The position numbers were made by a program, and so were the translations under genes. The notes under the pieces are model-generated. The model ran no database searches, was not told the DNA's origin, and saw nothing but the letters and a program-made list of their open reading frames with translations. From Bacteroides salyersiae WAL 10018 = DSM 18765 = JCM 12988 (lineage in GTDB: Bacteria; Bacteroidota; Bacteroidia; Bacteroidales; Bacteroidaceae): DNA of 64,000 nucleotides. The stretch lies in the NCBI RefSeq assembly GCF_000381365.1, contig NZ_KB905467.1:1177278-1241277 (forward strand). Reading direction: 5' to 3'. Shown one piece after another: positions 41,941 to 51,205 of this stretch (position 1 is its first letter; each line of letters starts with the position of its first letter).

Positions 41941-42870
41941 ATGGACAGGAGGGATTTTCTAAAAACTGTAGCAGTTTCCGGTGCGGCAATGACGATACAA
42001 CGTTCTGAAGCGATGGAGATATTGACGCAAGCTGTAAATAGCACGGGCAAGCCTGATCTTGTGGCTGTGATGGGTGATGAACCGGAGCTTATGTTTCAAC
42101 GTGCCATTGCCGAATTAGGAGGGATGAAACAGTTTGTGAAGTCCGGTCAAAAGGTAGTTGTGAAACCCAATATTGGATGGGATAAAGTACCGGAATTAGC
42201 AGGAAATACGAATCCGAAACTGGTTGCAGAAATTGTAAAACAATGTTTTGCTGCCGGTGCGAAAGAGGTTACCGTATTCGATCATACTTGTGACGATTGG
42301 CAGAAGTGCTATAAAAATAGTGGTATCGAATCTGCCGCCAAAGCTGCCGGAGCCAAAGTAATGCCTGCCCATCTGGAGTCATATTATCGTCCGGTAGATT
42401 TGCCTAAGGGCAAAAATATGAAAAAGGCCAAAATACACGAAGCGATTCTGAATTGCGATGTATGGATTAATGTGCCTATTCTGAAAAATCATGGCGGTGC
42501 TAATCTGACCATTGCAATGAAGAATCACATGGGAATTGTATGGGACCGCGGTTATTTTCATCAGAACGATTTACAGCAATGTATTGCTGATATCTGTACC
42601 ATGCAGAAGAAAGCGGTTCTGAATGTAGTCGATGCTTACCGTATTATGAAAACTAATGGTCCGCGCGGACGATCGGCTTCGGATGTAGTATTGGCAAAAG
42701 GGCTTTTTGTATCGCCGGATATTGTAGCAGTGGATACTGCCGCCGCAAAATTTTTTAATCAAGTGCGCGAAATGCCGCTCGATACGGTAGGTCACCTTGC
42801 CAAGGGAGAAGCATTGAAGGTGGGAACAATGAATCTGGATAAACTGAATGTAAAGAGAATCAAGCTATAA
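41941..42870 (+). CDS. DUF362-domain protein with Tat-like signal
   Basis: 309 residues. MDRRDFLKTVAVSGAAMTI is a twin-arginine-type leader. The DUF362 domain contains VVVKPNIGWDKVP, EVTVFDHTCDDW, VWINVPILKNHGGANLTIAMKNHMG and DIVAVDTAAAKFF. DUF362 proteins often carry or accompany Fe-S ferredoxins. The next gene, 4 bp downstream, is a polyferredoxin membrane protein, so the two probably form an exported redox complex. Confidence 0.88.
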   Translation: MDRRDFLKTVAVSGAAMTIQRSEAMEILTQAVNSTGKPDLVAVMGDEPELMFQRAIAELGGMKQFVKSGQKVVVKPNIGWDKVPELAGNTNPKLVAEIVKQCFAAGAKEVTVFDHTCDDWQKCYKNSGIESAAKAAGAKVMPAHLESYYRPVDLPKGKNMKKAKIHEAILNCDVWINVPILKNHGGANLTIAMKNHMGIVWDRGYFHQNDLQQCIADICTMQKKAVLNVVDAYRIMKTNGPRGRSASDVVLAKGLFVSPDIVAVDTAAAKFFNQVREMPLDTVGHLAKGEALKVGTMNLDKLNVKRIKL

Positions 42871-42874
42871 CACC

Positions 42875-44392
42875 ATGTTGAGAAAGATACGTATAGGTAT
42901 ATCAGTGGTGCTGTTTTCACTGATTACATTCTTTTTTCTGGATTTCGCAGGCATATTGCCTAATAGTTTTCATCGGTTGGCTCACCTGCAATTTATACCG
43001 GCACTTCTTTCTTTTAGTGTCGGTATACTTATATTCTTAATTCTATTGACATTGCTTTTCGGACGTTTCTATTGTTCTACCATTTGTCCGATGGGAATTT
43101 TTCAGGATATAGTGGCACGTGTATCGAAATCTGTAGGAAAGAAAAGGAAAAGATATGGTTATAGTCCGGCAAAAAATATTCTTCGATGGGTAATTGTAGG
43201 CGTTACGGTCCTTACATTTGCATGTGGCTTTACATTAATACTCGGATTGTTGGATCCTTATAGCGCATATGGTCGGATTGCGGTCAATGTATTTAAACCT
43301 GTATACATGTCCGGGAATAATTTGCTGGAATCTGTTTTTTCACGATTTGAAAATTATACTTTTTATCAGACCGATGCCTCTATTCTGAGTATGACCTCTT
43401 TTATGATAGCATTGGTCACTCTTGCGATTATAGGAATTCTGGCCTGGAAACATGGGCGCACATGGTGTAATACTATTTGTCCGGTAGGCACTGTCTTAGG
43501 GCTTTTGAGCCGTTTTTCTCTCTTCAAGGTTCGTATCGACAAAAATAAGTGCAATGGATGTGGTCTGTGTGCTACCAAATGTAAAGCTGCTTGTATCGAC
43601 AGTAAAAAACATACAATCGACTATAGCCGTTGTGTAGATTGTTTTGATTGTCTGGAGTCTTGCAGCAAGCATGCGTTGGTTTATTCTCCTATTGTTTCAA
43701 AGAAGAAACAAGATACGGATACAGCTAAACGGCGTTTCCTGATGACTGGCGTAATGACAGCTGTTGCCGCTCCTAAAATTTTGGCTCAGATAAAAGAAAC
43801 GACCGCTACATTGGGTGGTAAAAAGGCATATAAGAAAGAGAATCCGATCACTCCTCCGGGATCTGTCAGTCTTGAACACTTTCAGGCGCATTGTACTTCT
43901 TGTCACCTTTGCGTCAGTAAGTGTCCTTCGCATGTACTTAAACCGGCGTTAATGGAATATGGTTTGGAGGGAATGATGCAACCTACGGTTAGTTTTGAAA
44001 AAGGATTTTGCAATTTTGATTGTACCGTGTGCGGAGATGTGTGTCCCAACGGGGCTATAAAACCTTTGACCGTAGACGAAAAACATCTGACGCAAATGGG
44101 CCATGTGATTTTTATCGAAGAAAATTGTATTGTACATACTGATGGTACGAGTTGCGGGGCTTGTTCGGAGCACTGTCCTACGCAGGCGGTGGCAATGGTT
44201 CCTTACAAAGACGGACTTACCATTCCACAGGTAAACACGGAAATCTGTGTAGGTTGCGGCGGTTGTGAATATGTATGTCCTGCACGTCCGTTCCGTGCTA
44301 TTTATATTGAAGGCAATCCGGTACAAAAAGAAGCTAAACCCTTTAAAGAAACGGAAACGGAAAAAATAGAAGTGGACGACTTCGGATTCTGA
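42875..44392 (+). CDS. NapH/CcoG-like membrane polyferredoxin fused to a second ferredoxin module
   Basis: 505 residues. The N-terminal part (1-210) has five to six membrane segments with two CxxxCP sites (CSTICPMG and CNTICPVG), as in NapH-type proteins. Two 4Fe-4S motifs follow (CNGCGLCATKCKAAC, CVDCFDCLESC). A second hydrophobic Tat-like segment preceded by two Arg (KRRFLMTGVMTAVAAPKILA region, about 289-308) leads to further clusters (CTSCHLCVSKCP, CTVCGDVCP, CGACSEHCP, CVGCGGCEYVCP). It looks like NapH and NapG-like modules in one chain, passing electrons from the quinone pool to periplasmic clusters. No nitrate reductase is nearby. Confidence 0.88.
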   Translation: MLRKIRIGISVVLFSLITFFFLDFAGILPNSFHRLAHLQFIPALLSFSVGILIFLILLTLLFGRFYCSTICPMGIFQDIVARVSKSVGKKRKRYGYSPAKNILRWVIVGVTVLTFACGFTLILGLLDPYSAYGRIAVNVFKPVYMSGNNLLESVFSRFENYTFYQTDASILSMTSFMIALVTLAIIGILAWKHGRTWCNTICPVGTVLGLLSRFSLFKVRIDKNKCNGCGLCATKCKAACIDSKKHTIDYSRCVDCFDCLESCSKHALVYSPIVSKKKQDTDTAKRRFLMTGVMTAVAAPKILAQIKETTATLGGKKAYKKENPITPPGSVSLEHFQAHCTSCHLCVSKCPSHVLKPALMEYGLEGMMQPTVSFEKGFCNFDCTVCGDVCPNGAIKPLTVDEKHLTQMGHVIFIEENCIVHTDGTSCGACSEHCPTQAVAMVPYKDGLTIPQVNTEICVGCGGCEYVCPARPFRAIYIEGNPVQKEAKPFKETETEKIEVDDFGF

Positions 44393-44554
44393 TCGTACGC
44401 ATTATAACAGATCTTTTCGGTTAGCACAGGCTTTTCTTTAAAAGTAAAGATGATCTGTACTAATCTGTGTAATTTGGGGTGAGTTTTTTGTCTATATCCG
44501 GTTCATCTTTGCAGAATTTTACTAATTTCGTGGCGAACAAGTAAAATGAAGTAA

Positions 44555-45373
44555 ATGGAAGATGTAATGACGAATAATTGGGATCATCAAAAGTACCAGA
44601 TCGGGTATGCACTCAGTGGCGGATTTATTAAAGGTTTTGCGCATCTGGGAGTAATGCAGGCTCTTCTGGAACATGACATCCGGCCGGATATCATTTCCGG
44701 TGTCAGTGCAGGAGCACTGGCAGGTGTGTTTTATGCCGACGGTAACGAACCTCATCGGGTTCTGGACTATTTTTCGGGGCATAAATTTCAGGATCTTACA
44801 AAAATGGTAATCCCTAAAGTCGGGCTGTTCGAACTGGGAGAATTTATAGATTTTCTGAAAAGTAATCTAAAAGCTCAGAAATTGGAAGAGCTACAAACTC
44901 CTCTTATTATTACTGCGACGGATTTGGATCACGGGCGAAGCATGCATTTTCGTAAAGGTAGTATTGCCGAAAGGGTGGCTGCTTCCTGTTGCATGCCTGT
45001 CATGTTCACTCCCGTTAAAATAAATGGCGTTCATTATGTAGATGGCGGAATATTAATGAACCTTCCGGTATCTCCTCTGCGGAAAGAGTGTGAGAAGGTT
45101 GTTGCAATCAATGTGAGTCCTTTGGAAGCAGAAAAATACAAGATGAATATTGTAAGTATCGCTATGCGTTCTTATCATTTTATGTTCCGTGCGAACACAT
45201 TTCCGGAACGTGAGATATGTGATTTACTGATAGAACCCTATAATCTGAACGGATATAGTAACCGGGAACTGGAAAAGGCGGAAGAGATATTCGACCAGGG
45301 ATATAAAACGGCGAATGAAATACTGGATAATCTGTTGCAGGAAAAAGGAAACGTATGGAAAGAATTAAAGTAG
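44555..45373 (+). CDS. Patatin-like phospholipase
   Basis: 272 residues. The oxyanion-hole GGFIKG (22-27), nucleophile Ser51 in SGVSAGALAG and Asp163 in YVDGGILMN form the Ser-Asp dyad of patatins. No signal peptide, so it is a cytoplasmic or membrane-associated acyl hydrolase, related to bacterial RssA-like proteins. Its 3' end overlaps the oxidoreductase gene by 19 bp, indicating one operon with it and the amylase. Confidence 0.92.
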   Translation: MEDVMTNNWDHQKYQIGYALSGGFIKGFAHLGVMQALLEHDIRPDIISGVSAGALAGVFYADGNEPHRVLDYFSGHKFQDLTKMVIPKVGLFELGEFIDFLKSNLKAQKLEELQTPLIITATDLDHGRSMHFRKGSIAERVAASCCMPVMFTPVKINGVHYVDGGILMNLPVSPLRKECEKVVAINVSPLEAEKYKMNIVSIAMRSYHFMFRANTFPEREICDLLIEPYNLNGYSNRELEKAEEIFDQGYKTANEILDNLLQEKGNVWKELK

Positions 45374-46413
45374 GGTTGGCAGCATATGGCATGTCGGGGC
45401 AAGTATTTCATGCTCCGTTTATTCATACAAATCCTCATTTCGAATTATCAAAGATAGTGGAACGTAGCAAGGAGCTCTCAAAAGAGCGTTATCCGTATGC
45501 TATGATTGTGCGAAGCTTTGAAGAATTGATACAAGATCCTGCTATCGAACTTGTTGTAGTGAACACTCCGGATGCTACGCATTATGAGTACGCCCGCATG
45601 GCTCTTGAGGCCGGAAAGCATGTGATTGTGGAGAAACCGTTTACATCTACTACAGCACAAGGTGAAGAACTGATTGCATTGGCGGCCGCAAAAGGATTAA
45701 TGCTCAGTGTATATCAGAATCGCCGTTGGGATGCAGATTTTCTGACAGTACGGGAAATAATCTCCAATGGGCTGTTGGGCAGGTTGGTGGAATATGAATC
45801 GACTTTTGCACGCTACCGTAATTTTATCAAGCCCGATACGTGGAAGGAAACGGGTAACTCCGGCGGAGGCCTGACTTATAATCTCGGCTCTCATCTGATA
45901 GATCAGGCTGTCCTGTTGTTCGGTATGCCGGAAGCTGTTTTTGCCGATATAGATATTTTGCGTACCGATGGAAAAGTGGATGACTATTTTATGATCCGCT
46001 TTATTCGTCCGTCATTGGCGCCGGATGTAAAGGTGACATTGAAAGCCAGTTACTTGATGCGGGAAGCCGAACCACGATTTGTGCTTCATGGTACTCTCGG
46101 TTCTTTTGTAAAATGCGGGACCGACAAGCAGGAAGCGGCTTTACTTCGCGGCGAGATGCCTGACCAACCCTGTTGGGGAGAAGAAACGGAGGCTGAATTA
46201 GGATGGATACATACGGAGATCGACAGACAGGAGATCAGCCGGAGATATCCCGGTATCCCCGGTAATTATGGTGGATTTTACCAAAATATTTATGAGCATC
46301 TTCGTCTTGGAAAGCCATTGCAGACCGGTGCACATGATATATTAAATGTGATTCGCGTGATTGAAGCCGCTTACCGGAGCCAGCAGGAAAGAAAAATAAT
46401 AGAGTTGAAATAA
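45355..46413 (+). CDS. Gfo/Idh/MocA-family oxidoreductase
   Basis: 352 residues. An N-terminal Rossmann fold (VGLAAYGMSGQVFHAPFIH), VVVNTPDATHYEYARMALEAGKHVIVEKPF with the conserved EKP lysine, and the C-terminal domain containing GGGLTYNLGSHLIDQAVLLFG. It should oxidise or reduce a sugar or inositol-type substrate with NAD(P). It overlaps the patatin gene and precedes the amylase gene by 13 bp. Confidence 0.93.
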   Translation: MERIKVGLAAYGMSGQVFHAPFIHTNPHFELSKIVERSKELSKERYPYAMIVRSFEELIQDPAIELVVVNTPDATHYEYARMALEAGKHVIVEKPFTSTTAQGEELIALAAAKGLMLSVYQNRRWDADFLTVREIISNGLLGRLVEYESTFARYRNFIKPDTWKETGNSGGGLTYNLGSHLIDQAVLLFGMPEAVFADIDILRTDGKVDDYFMIRFIRPSLAPDVKVTLKASYLMREAEPRFVLHGTLGSFVKCGTDKQEAALLRGEMPDQPCWGEETEAELGWIHTEIDRQEISRRYPGIPGNYGGFYQNIYEHLRLGKPLQTGAHDILNVIRVIEAAYRSQQERKIIELK

Positions 46414-46426
46414 ATTTTATATACAC

Positions 46427-48124
46427 ATGAGCGACGAAAAGAAAATGATAATCTATCAGGTGCTCCCCCGCCTGTTTGGAAACAATAATAACCACTGTGT
46501 CTATAACGGTGATATCACTGTAAATGGCTGTGGGAAAATGGCTGATTTTACAGCCAAAACATTGGAAGAGATTAAAAAACTGGGGACTACTCATATTTGG
46601 TATACCGGTATCATCGAGCATGCTACGCAAACTGATTATCGCCGGTATAACATCAGTCCGGATCATCCGGCTATCGTAAAGGGGAAAGCCGGATCACCTT
46701 ATGCCATTAAAGATTATTATGATGTGGATCCCGATCTTGCTACGGATGTCCCCGGGCGAATGAAGGAATTTGAGAATCTGGTGAGCCGGACACATCGTGC
46801 CGGGCTAAAGGTCATTATCGATTTTGTCCCGAATCACGTAGCCCGTCAGTATCATTCGGACATGCAGCCGGACGGTACTGTGGAATTGGGAGCGAATGAT
46901 GATCCCAACTACGCTTTCAGTCCATACAATAACTTCTACTATATTCCGCAATCGGAACTTCACGGCCAGTTCGACATGAAAGGAAGTGCTGCAGAGCCTT
47001 ATCGGGAATCACCGGCCAAAGCTACCGGGAATAATCGTTTTGATGCCTATCCCAATATAAACGATTGGTATGAAACGATAAAGTTAAATTATGGAGTGGA
47101 CTATCAGAATGGTGGTACTTGTTGTTTCTCTCCCATCCCGGATACTTGGATGAAGATGCTCGACATCCTTCTTTTCTGGGCTTCAAAACGTATAGACGGA
47201 TTTCGCTGTGATATGGCAGAAATGGTGCCGGTGGAATTTTGGGAATGGGTGATTCCGCAGGTAAAGGAAAAATATCCCGACTTGTTGTTTATAGCGGAAG
47301 TTTATAATCCGGCCGAATATCAGAATTACCTGTTCCGTGGGAAATTCGATTATTTATATGATAAAGTGGGATTATATGATACCTTGCGTAATGTAGCGTG
47401 CGGTTATGATTCGGCTACTGCCATAACCCGCAGTTGGCAGCGATTGGGGGGTATTGAGAAGCGCATGCTTAATTTCCTTGAAAATCACGACGAACAACGT
47501 ATCGCTTCGGATTTCTTTGCAAGTAACCCGCGCAAAGGTATTCCTGCTTTGATCGTATCTGCCTGCATGAATACGAATCCGATGATGATCTATTTCGGGC
47601 AGGAGTTTGGAGAACTGGGTATGGATACCGAGGGCTTTAGCGGCCGCGACGGACGTACTACCATTTTTGACTACTGGAGTGTTGACACTATACGGCGTTG
47701 GCGGAATGGTGGGAAATTTGACGGCAAAATGTTGACGGAAGAACAGAAACAATTGTATGCCGTTTACCGGAAAGTGCTCACTTTATGCAATGAAGAACAG
47801 GCTATAGCTCAAGGAGCCTTTTTTGATTTGATGTATGCTAATGAAAACGGATGGCGTTTCAATGAACACAAGCAATACACTTTCTTACGCAAACATGAGA
47901 AAGAACTGCTTTTTATAATTGTCAATTTCGACAATCAACCGGTAGATATTGCAATCAATGTACCGTCACATGCATTCGACTTTCTGCAAATCCCTCAGAT
48001 GGATGTTTATGAGGCTACGGATATACTGACCGGAAAGAAAGAAAATATTTGTTTGCTTCCTTATAAAGCTACTGAAGTGTCATTAAGTGCGCATAGTGGA
48101 AAGATTCTGAAAATAACTTTATAA
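46427..48124 (+). CDS. Alpha-amylase-family glycoside hydrolase (GH13), cytoplasmic
   Basis: 565 residues, no signal peptide. TIM-barrel catalytic residues are visible: nucleophile Asp262 in GFRCDMAEM, acid/base Glu291 in LFIAEVYNP and transition-state Asp355 in NFLENHDEQR, plus conserved VIIDFVPNHV. A C-terminal beta domain (about 480-565) follows. It hydrolyses or rearranges alpha-glucans inside the cell. The neighbouring glgB (3 kb away) supports a glycogen/maltodextrin role. Last gene of the patatin-oxidoreductase-amylase operon. Confidence 0.93.
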   Translation: MSDEKKMIIYQVLPRLFGNNNNHCVYNGDITVNGCGKMADFTAKTLEEIKKLGTTHIWYTGIIEHATQTDYRRYNISPDHPAIVKGKAGSPYAIKDYYDVDPDLATDVPGRMKEFENLVSRTHRAGLKVIIDFVPNHVARQYHSDMQPDGTVELGANDDPNYAFSPYNNFYYIPQSELHGQFDMKGSAAEPYRESPAKATGNNRFDAYPNINDWYETIKLNYGVDYQNGGTCCFSPIPDTWMKMLDILLFWASKRIDGFRCDMAEMVPVEFWEWVIPQVKEKYPDLLFIAEVYNPAEYQNYLFRGKFDYLYDKVGLYDTLRNVACGYDSATAITRSWQRLGGIEKRMLNFLENHDEQRIASDFFASNPRKGIPALIVSACMNTNPMMIYFGQEFGELGMDTEGFSGRDGRTTIFDYWSVDTIRRWRNGGKFDGKMLTEEQKQLYAVYRKVLTLCNEEQAIAQGAFFDLMYANENGWRFNEHKQYTFLRKHEKELLFIIVNFDNQPVDIAINVPSHAFDFLQIPQMDVYEATDILTGKKENICLLPYKATEVSLSAHSGKILKITL

Positions 48125-48140
48125 AATCAAGTGTTCAAAG

Positions 48141-48180
48141 AGTACGTATTTGGCGCCATCGTTAAATACGTACTTTTGTT
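48141..48180 (+). terminator. Intrinsic terminator after the amylase gene
   Basis: A perfect 11-bp stem AGTACGTATTT / AAATACGTACT with a 12-nt loop, followed by TTTGTTTTTG. Confidence 0.85.
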
Positions 48181-48191
48181 TTTGATATCTT

Positions 48192-49178
48192 ATGTTACAA
48201 TCATATAATAAGGAACAAGCCATTCTACGAATAAACCGATTATCGGAACAAGGCAAAGAGTTTGTCTTTATCATTGATTATTTACAAGATTGTTCGTACA
48301 TAGAAGAAACAAACCGATTGGATTCTTCGTTTGTCTTGTATAATCTGAATGGATTTACCAATCAGGATTCTATTTTCCCTCTTCGTAAAACTGCCGTGCA
48401 ATGGAATATCGATTTCCCACCTTTCGACCAATATAAGCCATCTTTCGATTATGTTCTGGAAAATATCCGGGGTGGCAACAGCTTTCTCACTAATCTGACT
48501 TACCGGACTCCGGTCACGACCAATCTAAGTTTGAAGGAGATTTTTTATCACTCAAAAGCGATGTATAAGCTATGGTTGAAAGATGCTTTTGTGGTATTTT
48601 CTCCGGAAATTTTTGTGCGGATAAAAGGGCGGAAAATCTATTCTTATCCGATGAAAGGCACTATAGATGCTTCTCTTCCGTCTGCATACAATCAATTGAT
48701 GAACGATCCGAAAGAAACGGCGGAACACGCTACGATTGTAGATCTGATACGAAATGATCTGAGCATGGTGGCGGAACAAGTTTCCGTGACGCGTTATCGT
48801 TATGCTGATATCCTGCAAACCAACTCCGGTTCTATTTTGCAGACCAGTTCGGAAATCTGCGGTATCCTTCCCGATGATTATCGGACGCGGTTAGGGGATA
48901 TCATCTTTAAATTGTTGCCGGCCGGTTCTATCACAGGTGCTCCTAAGTTGAAAACAATGGATATTATAGCTCATGCTGAGAACTATAAAAGAGGTTTTTA
49001 TACAGGAATTTCCGGATATTTTGATGGTAATAATCTTGACAGTGCTGTAATGATACGCTTTATCGAACAGCAAGGAGACAAACTTTATTTTAAAAGTGGT
49101 GGAGGAATAACTTGTAGAAGTAATCCGGAAAGTGAATATAATGAAATGAAACAGAAAATTTATGTGCCCATTTATTGA
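48192..49178 (+). CDS. pabB: Aminodeoxychorismate synthase component I
   Basis: 328 residues, the chorismate-binding domain only; the N-terminal extension of full-length PabB/TrpE is absent, as in other short PabB. Signatures are SFLTNLTYRTPV, YSYPMKGTIDAS, VDLIRNDLSMVA, LPAGSITGAPKLKTMDII and RGFYTGISGYFD. It makes 4-amino-4-deoxychorismate for folate with an amidotransferase (PabA/TrpG) encoded elsewhere. Overlaps pabC by 17 bp. Confidence 0.93.
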   Translation: MLQSYNKEQAILRINRLSEQGKEFVFIIDYLQDCSYIEETNRLDSSFVLYNLNGFTNQDSIFPLRKTAVQWNIDFPPFDQYKPSFDYVLENIRGGNSFLTNLTYRTPVTTNLSLKEIFYHSKAMYKLWLKDAFVVFSPEIFVRIKGRKIYSYPMKGTIDASLPSAYNQLMNDPKETAEHATIVDLIRNDLSMVAEQVSVTRYRYADILQTNSGSILQTSSEICGILPDDYRTRLGDIIFKLLPAGSITGAPKLKTMDIIAHAENYKRGFYTGISGYFDGNNLDSAVMIRFIEQQGDKLYFKSGGGITCRSNPESEYNEMKQKIYVPIY

Positions 49179-49755
49179 AAGTATACGGATAGAGAACGGA
49201 GTAATATATAATCTGCCTTATCACAATGAAAGGCTAAACCGTACCAGAAATGTCTTTTGGAAAGATTGTGCACCGATAAATCTTATTGATTACATCCGGA
49301 TGCCGCATGAGAAAGGGATAGTGAAGTGCAGAATCGTATACGAGAAAGAGATTAAGGAAATTGTGTATGCCCCCTACTCTATGCGTGAGATTGATACACT
49401 CCGTATTGTTTACTCTGATGGGATAAACTATACTTATAAAAGTACTGATCGTGAAGAACTGAATCGGCTATATGTGGGAAGAGGAGATGCCGATGACGTT
49501 CTGATTGTCAGAAACGAACTCATTACCGATACTTCCATCGCTAATGTCGCTTTTTATGATGGGTGTGAGTGGCATACTCCTCAGACACCATTGCTCAAAG
49601 GGACTCAAAGAGCTTTTTTATTGGACAGACAAATTATAAAGGAAAAAGAGATAACATTGAAACAACTTTTTACCTATTCGAGAATTACCCTGTTCAATGC
49701 TATGATTGAGTTTGGGCAGATTGAATTTCCTGTGAAGAAGCACATTATTGTATAA
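49162..49755 (+). CDS. pabC: Aminodeoxychorismate lyase-like protein (class IV aminotransferase fold)
   Basis: 197 residues, shorter than usual PabC (about 270). The PLP-binding Lys is probably in YTYKSTDREELN, and the cofactor-loop region is ITDTSIANVAFYDG with TPLLKGTQRAFLL after it. It releases p-aminobenzoate and pyruvate from aminodeoxychorismate. The overlap with pabB makes the assignment firm. Confidence 0.88.
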   Translation: MCPFIESIRIENGVIYNLPYHNERLNRTRNVFWKDCAPINLIDYIRMPHEKGIVKCRIVYEKEIKEIVYAPYSMREIDTLRIVYSDGINYTYKSTDREELNRLYVGRGDADDVLIVRNELITDTSIANVAFYDGCEWHTPQTPLLKGTQRAFLLDRQIIKEKEITLKQLFTYSRITLFNAMIEFGQIEFPVKKHIIV

Positions 49756-49895
49756 CTATTATTAACAACAAAATAGATTCCGTACCCGAACAAAAGTCTC
49801 GGAAGGCGTGTTATATAGATGTGTTTTTCATAGTATTAGATATAAGATTAATTAAAAGAGATTGTACCGGCTTGTGATAAGTAAGTACGTCAGAA

Positions 49896-49915
49896 ACAGA
49901 AGAGTCTGTTTTTTT
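49896..49915 (+). terminator. Short intrinsic terminator after pabC
   Basis: ACAGA-AGAG-TCTGT stem followed by seven T, about 140 bp beyond the stop codon. Confidence 0.6.
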
Positions 49916-49926
49916 GATAAATGTGT

Positions 49927-49960
49927 AAAAGCATCGACTTTGAGAAGTCGGTGCTTTTTT
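49927..49960 (+). terminator. Second intrinsic terminator after pabC
   Basis: AAAAGCATCGACTT / AAGTCGGTGCTTTTTT, a 14-bp stem with a G-U pair and TGAG loop, U-rich tail. In tandem with the one before it. Confidence 0.85.
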
Positions 49961-50005
49961 GCTGTGTTTTTGTTGCATTCTTTAGTTAGTTACAAATAAA
50001 ATTCG

Positions 50006-50013
50006 TACGTTTG
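50006..50013 (+). promoter_or_regulatory. -7 element TACGTTTG of the DUF2461-glgB operon
   Basis: It matches TAnnTTTG, 22 bp before the ATG. Confidence 0.55.
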
Positions 50014-50034
50014 TAGAATAAAAAATAGAAAAGA

Positions 50035-50706
50035 ATGACAATGAATATACCTGTTATCTTTCAATTTTTAAAAGATCTCGCTGCTAACAACAACCGGGAG
50101 TGGTTTAATGAGCACCGTGATGAGTATGAAACCGCCCGTTTGGAGTTCGACAAACTTTTGGCTGCTGTAATTTCCCGTATTGCCCTTTTTGATGAAAGTA
50201 TCAGAGGTATACAACCCAAAGATTGTACCTACCGCATTTATAGGGATACCCGTTTTTCATTGGATAAAACTCCGTACAAAGTTCATTTTGGCGGATATAT
50301 CAATGCCAAGGGGAAAAAGTCTGATCATTGTGGATATTATGTGCACATTCAGAACGATGCATGTATGTTGGCAGGTGGAAGCCTTTGCCTGCCTTCCAAT
50401 ATCTTGAAAGCAGTACGTCAGTCTATTTATGACAATGTAGATGAGTACGTTTCTATTGTGGAAGATCCTGAATTTAAAAAATATTTTCCTGTTGTGGGAG
50501 AAGACTTTTTGAAAACCGCTCCCAAAGGTTTTCCAAAAGATTTTAAGTATATCGATTACCTGAAGTGTAAAGAATATACCTGCTCTTATAACGTTTCTGA
50601 TGATTTCTTTCTGGAGCCTGATTTTTTGGATAAGACAGAAGATGTATTTCGACAGTTCAAACGTTTTGCTGATTTTATTAACTACACAATAGACGATTTC
50701 GAATAG
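50035..50706 (+). CDS. DUF2461-domain protein
   Basis: 223 residues. Typical family blocks are IFQFLKDLAANNNREWFNEHR, DCTYRIYRDTRFSLDKTPYK, YVHIQNDACMLAGG and KGFPKDFKYIDYLKCKEYT. Conserved across many bacteria with no known activity. It is the first gene of a likely operon with a YhcH-type protein and glgB. Confidence 0.88.
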   Translation: MTMNIPVIFQFLKDLAANNNREWFNEHRDEYETARLEFDKLLAAVISRIALFDESIRGIQPKDCTYRIYRDTRFSLDKTPYKVHFGGYINAKGKKSDHCGYYVHIQNDACMLAGGSLCLPSNILKAVRQSIYDNVDEYVSIVEDPEFKKYFPVVGEDFLKTAPKGFPKDFKYIDYLKCKEYTCSYNVSDDFFLEPDFLDKTEDVFRQFKRFADFINYTIDDFE

Positions 50707-50743
50707 TACTTAATCATAAATAATAACTAAAACTTTTTCAATT

Positions 50744-51190
50744 ATGGTAGTAGATACATTAGAAAACTTAGAAAAATACGCGTCACTGAATCCTTTGTTT
50801 GCACAAGCTATCGAGTTTTTAAAATCTCATGATCTTCATGCAATGGAGGTAGGTAAAACGGAATTGAATGGTAAAGATCTGGTTATTAATATAGCCCAGA
50901 CTACTCCGAAAACAAAGGAACAAGCCAAATTGGAAACTCATAATGAATTTATCGATATTCAGGTTCCTCTTTCAGGAACAGAGATAATGGGATATACACC
51001 GGGTAAAGATTGTGTGCCGGCTGATGCTCCCTATAGTGCCGAGAAAGATATTACTTTCTTTGAAGGGCTGGCCGAAACATACATTGCTGTCAAACCGGGT
51101 ATGTTTGCCATCTTCTTTCCGCAGGACGGACATGCTCCGGGTATCAGTCCCGACGGTGTAAAGAAAGTGATTGTTAAAGTGAAAGCATAA
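50744..51190 (+). CDS. YhcH/YjgK/YiaL-family protein
   Basis: 148 residues in a cupin-like fold: HDLHAMEVGKTELNGKDLVI, ETHNEFIDIQVPLSGTEIMGY and AIFFPQDGHAPGISPDGV, with conserved Glu and His residues suited to a metal site. E. coli homologues lie in sugar-acid operons, and the family is thought to act as sugar anomerases or regulators of sugar use. It sits 15 bp before glgB. Confidence 0.9.
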   Translation: MVVDTLENLEKYASLNPLFAQAIEFLKSHDLHAMEVGKTELNGKDLVINIAQTTPKTKEQAKLETHNEFIDIQVPLSGTEIMGYTPGKDCVPADAPYSAEKDITFFEGLAETYIAVKPGMFAIFFPQDGHAPGISPDGVKKVIVKVKA

Positions 51191-51205
51191 TCAAATGATC
51201 CTGAT

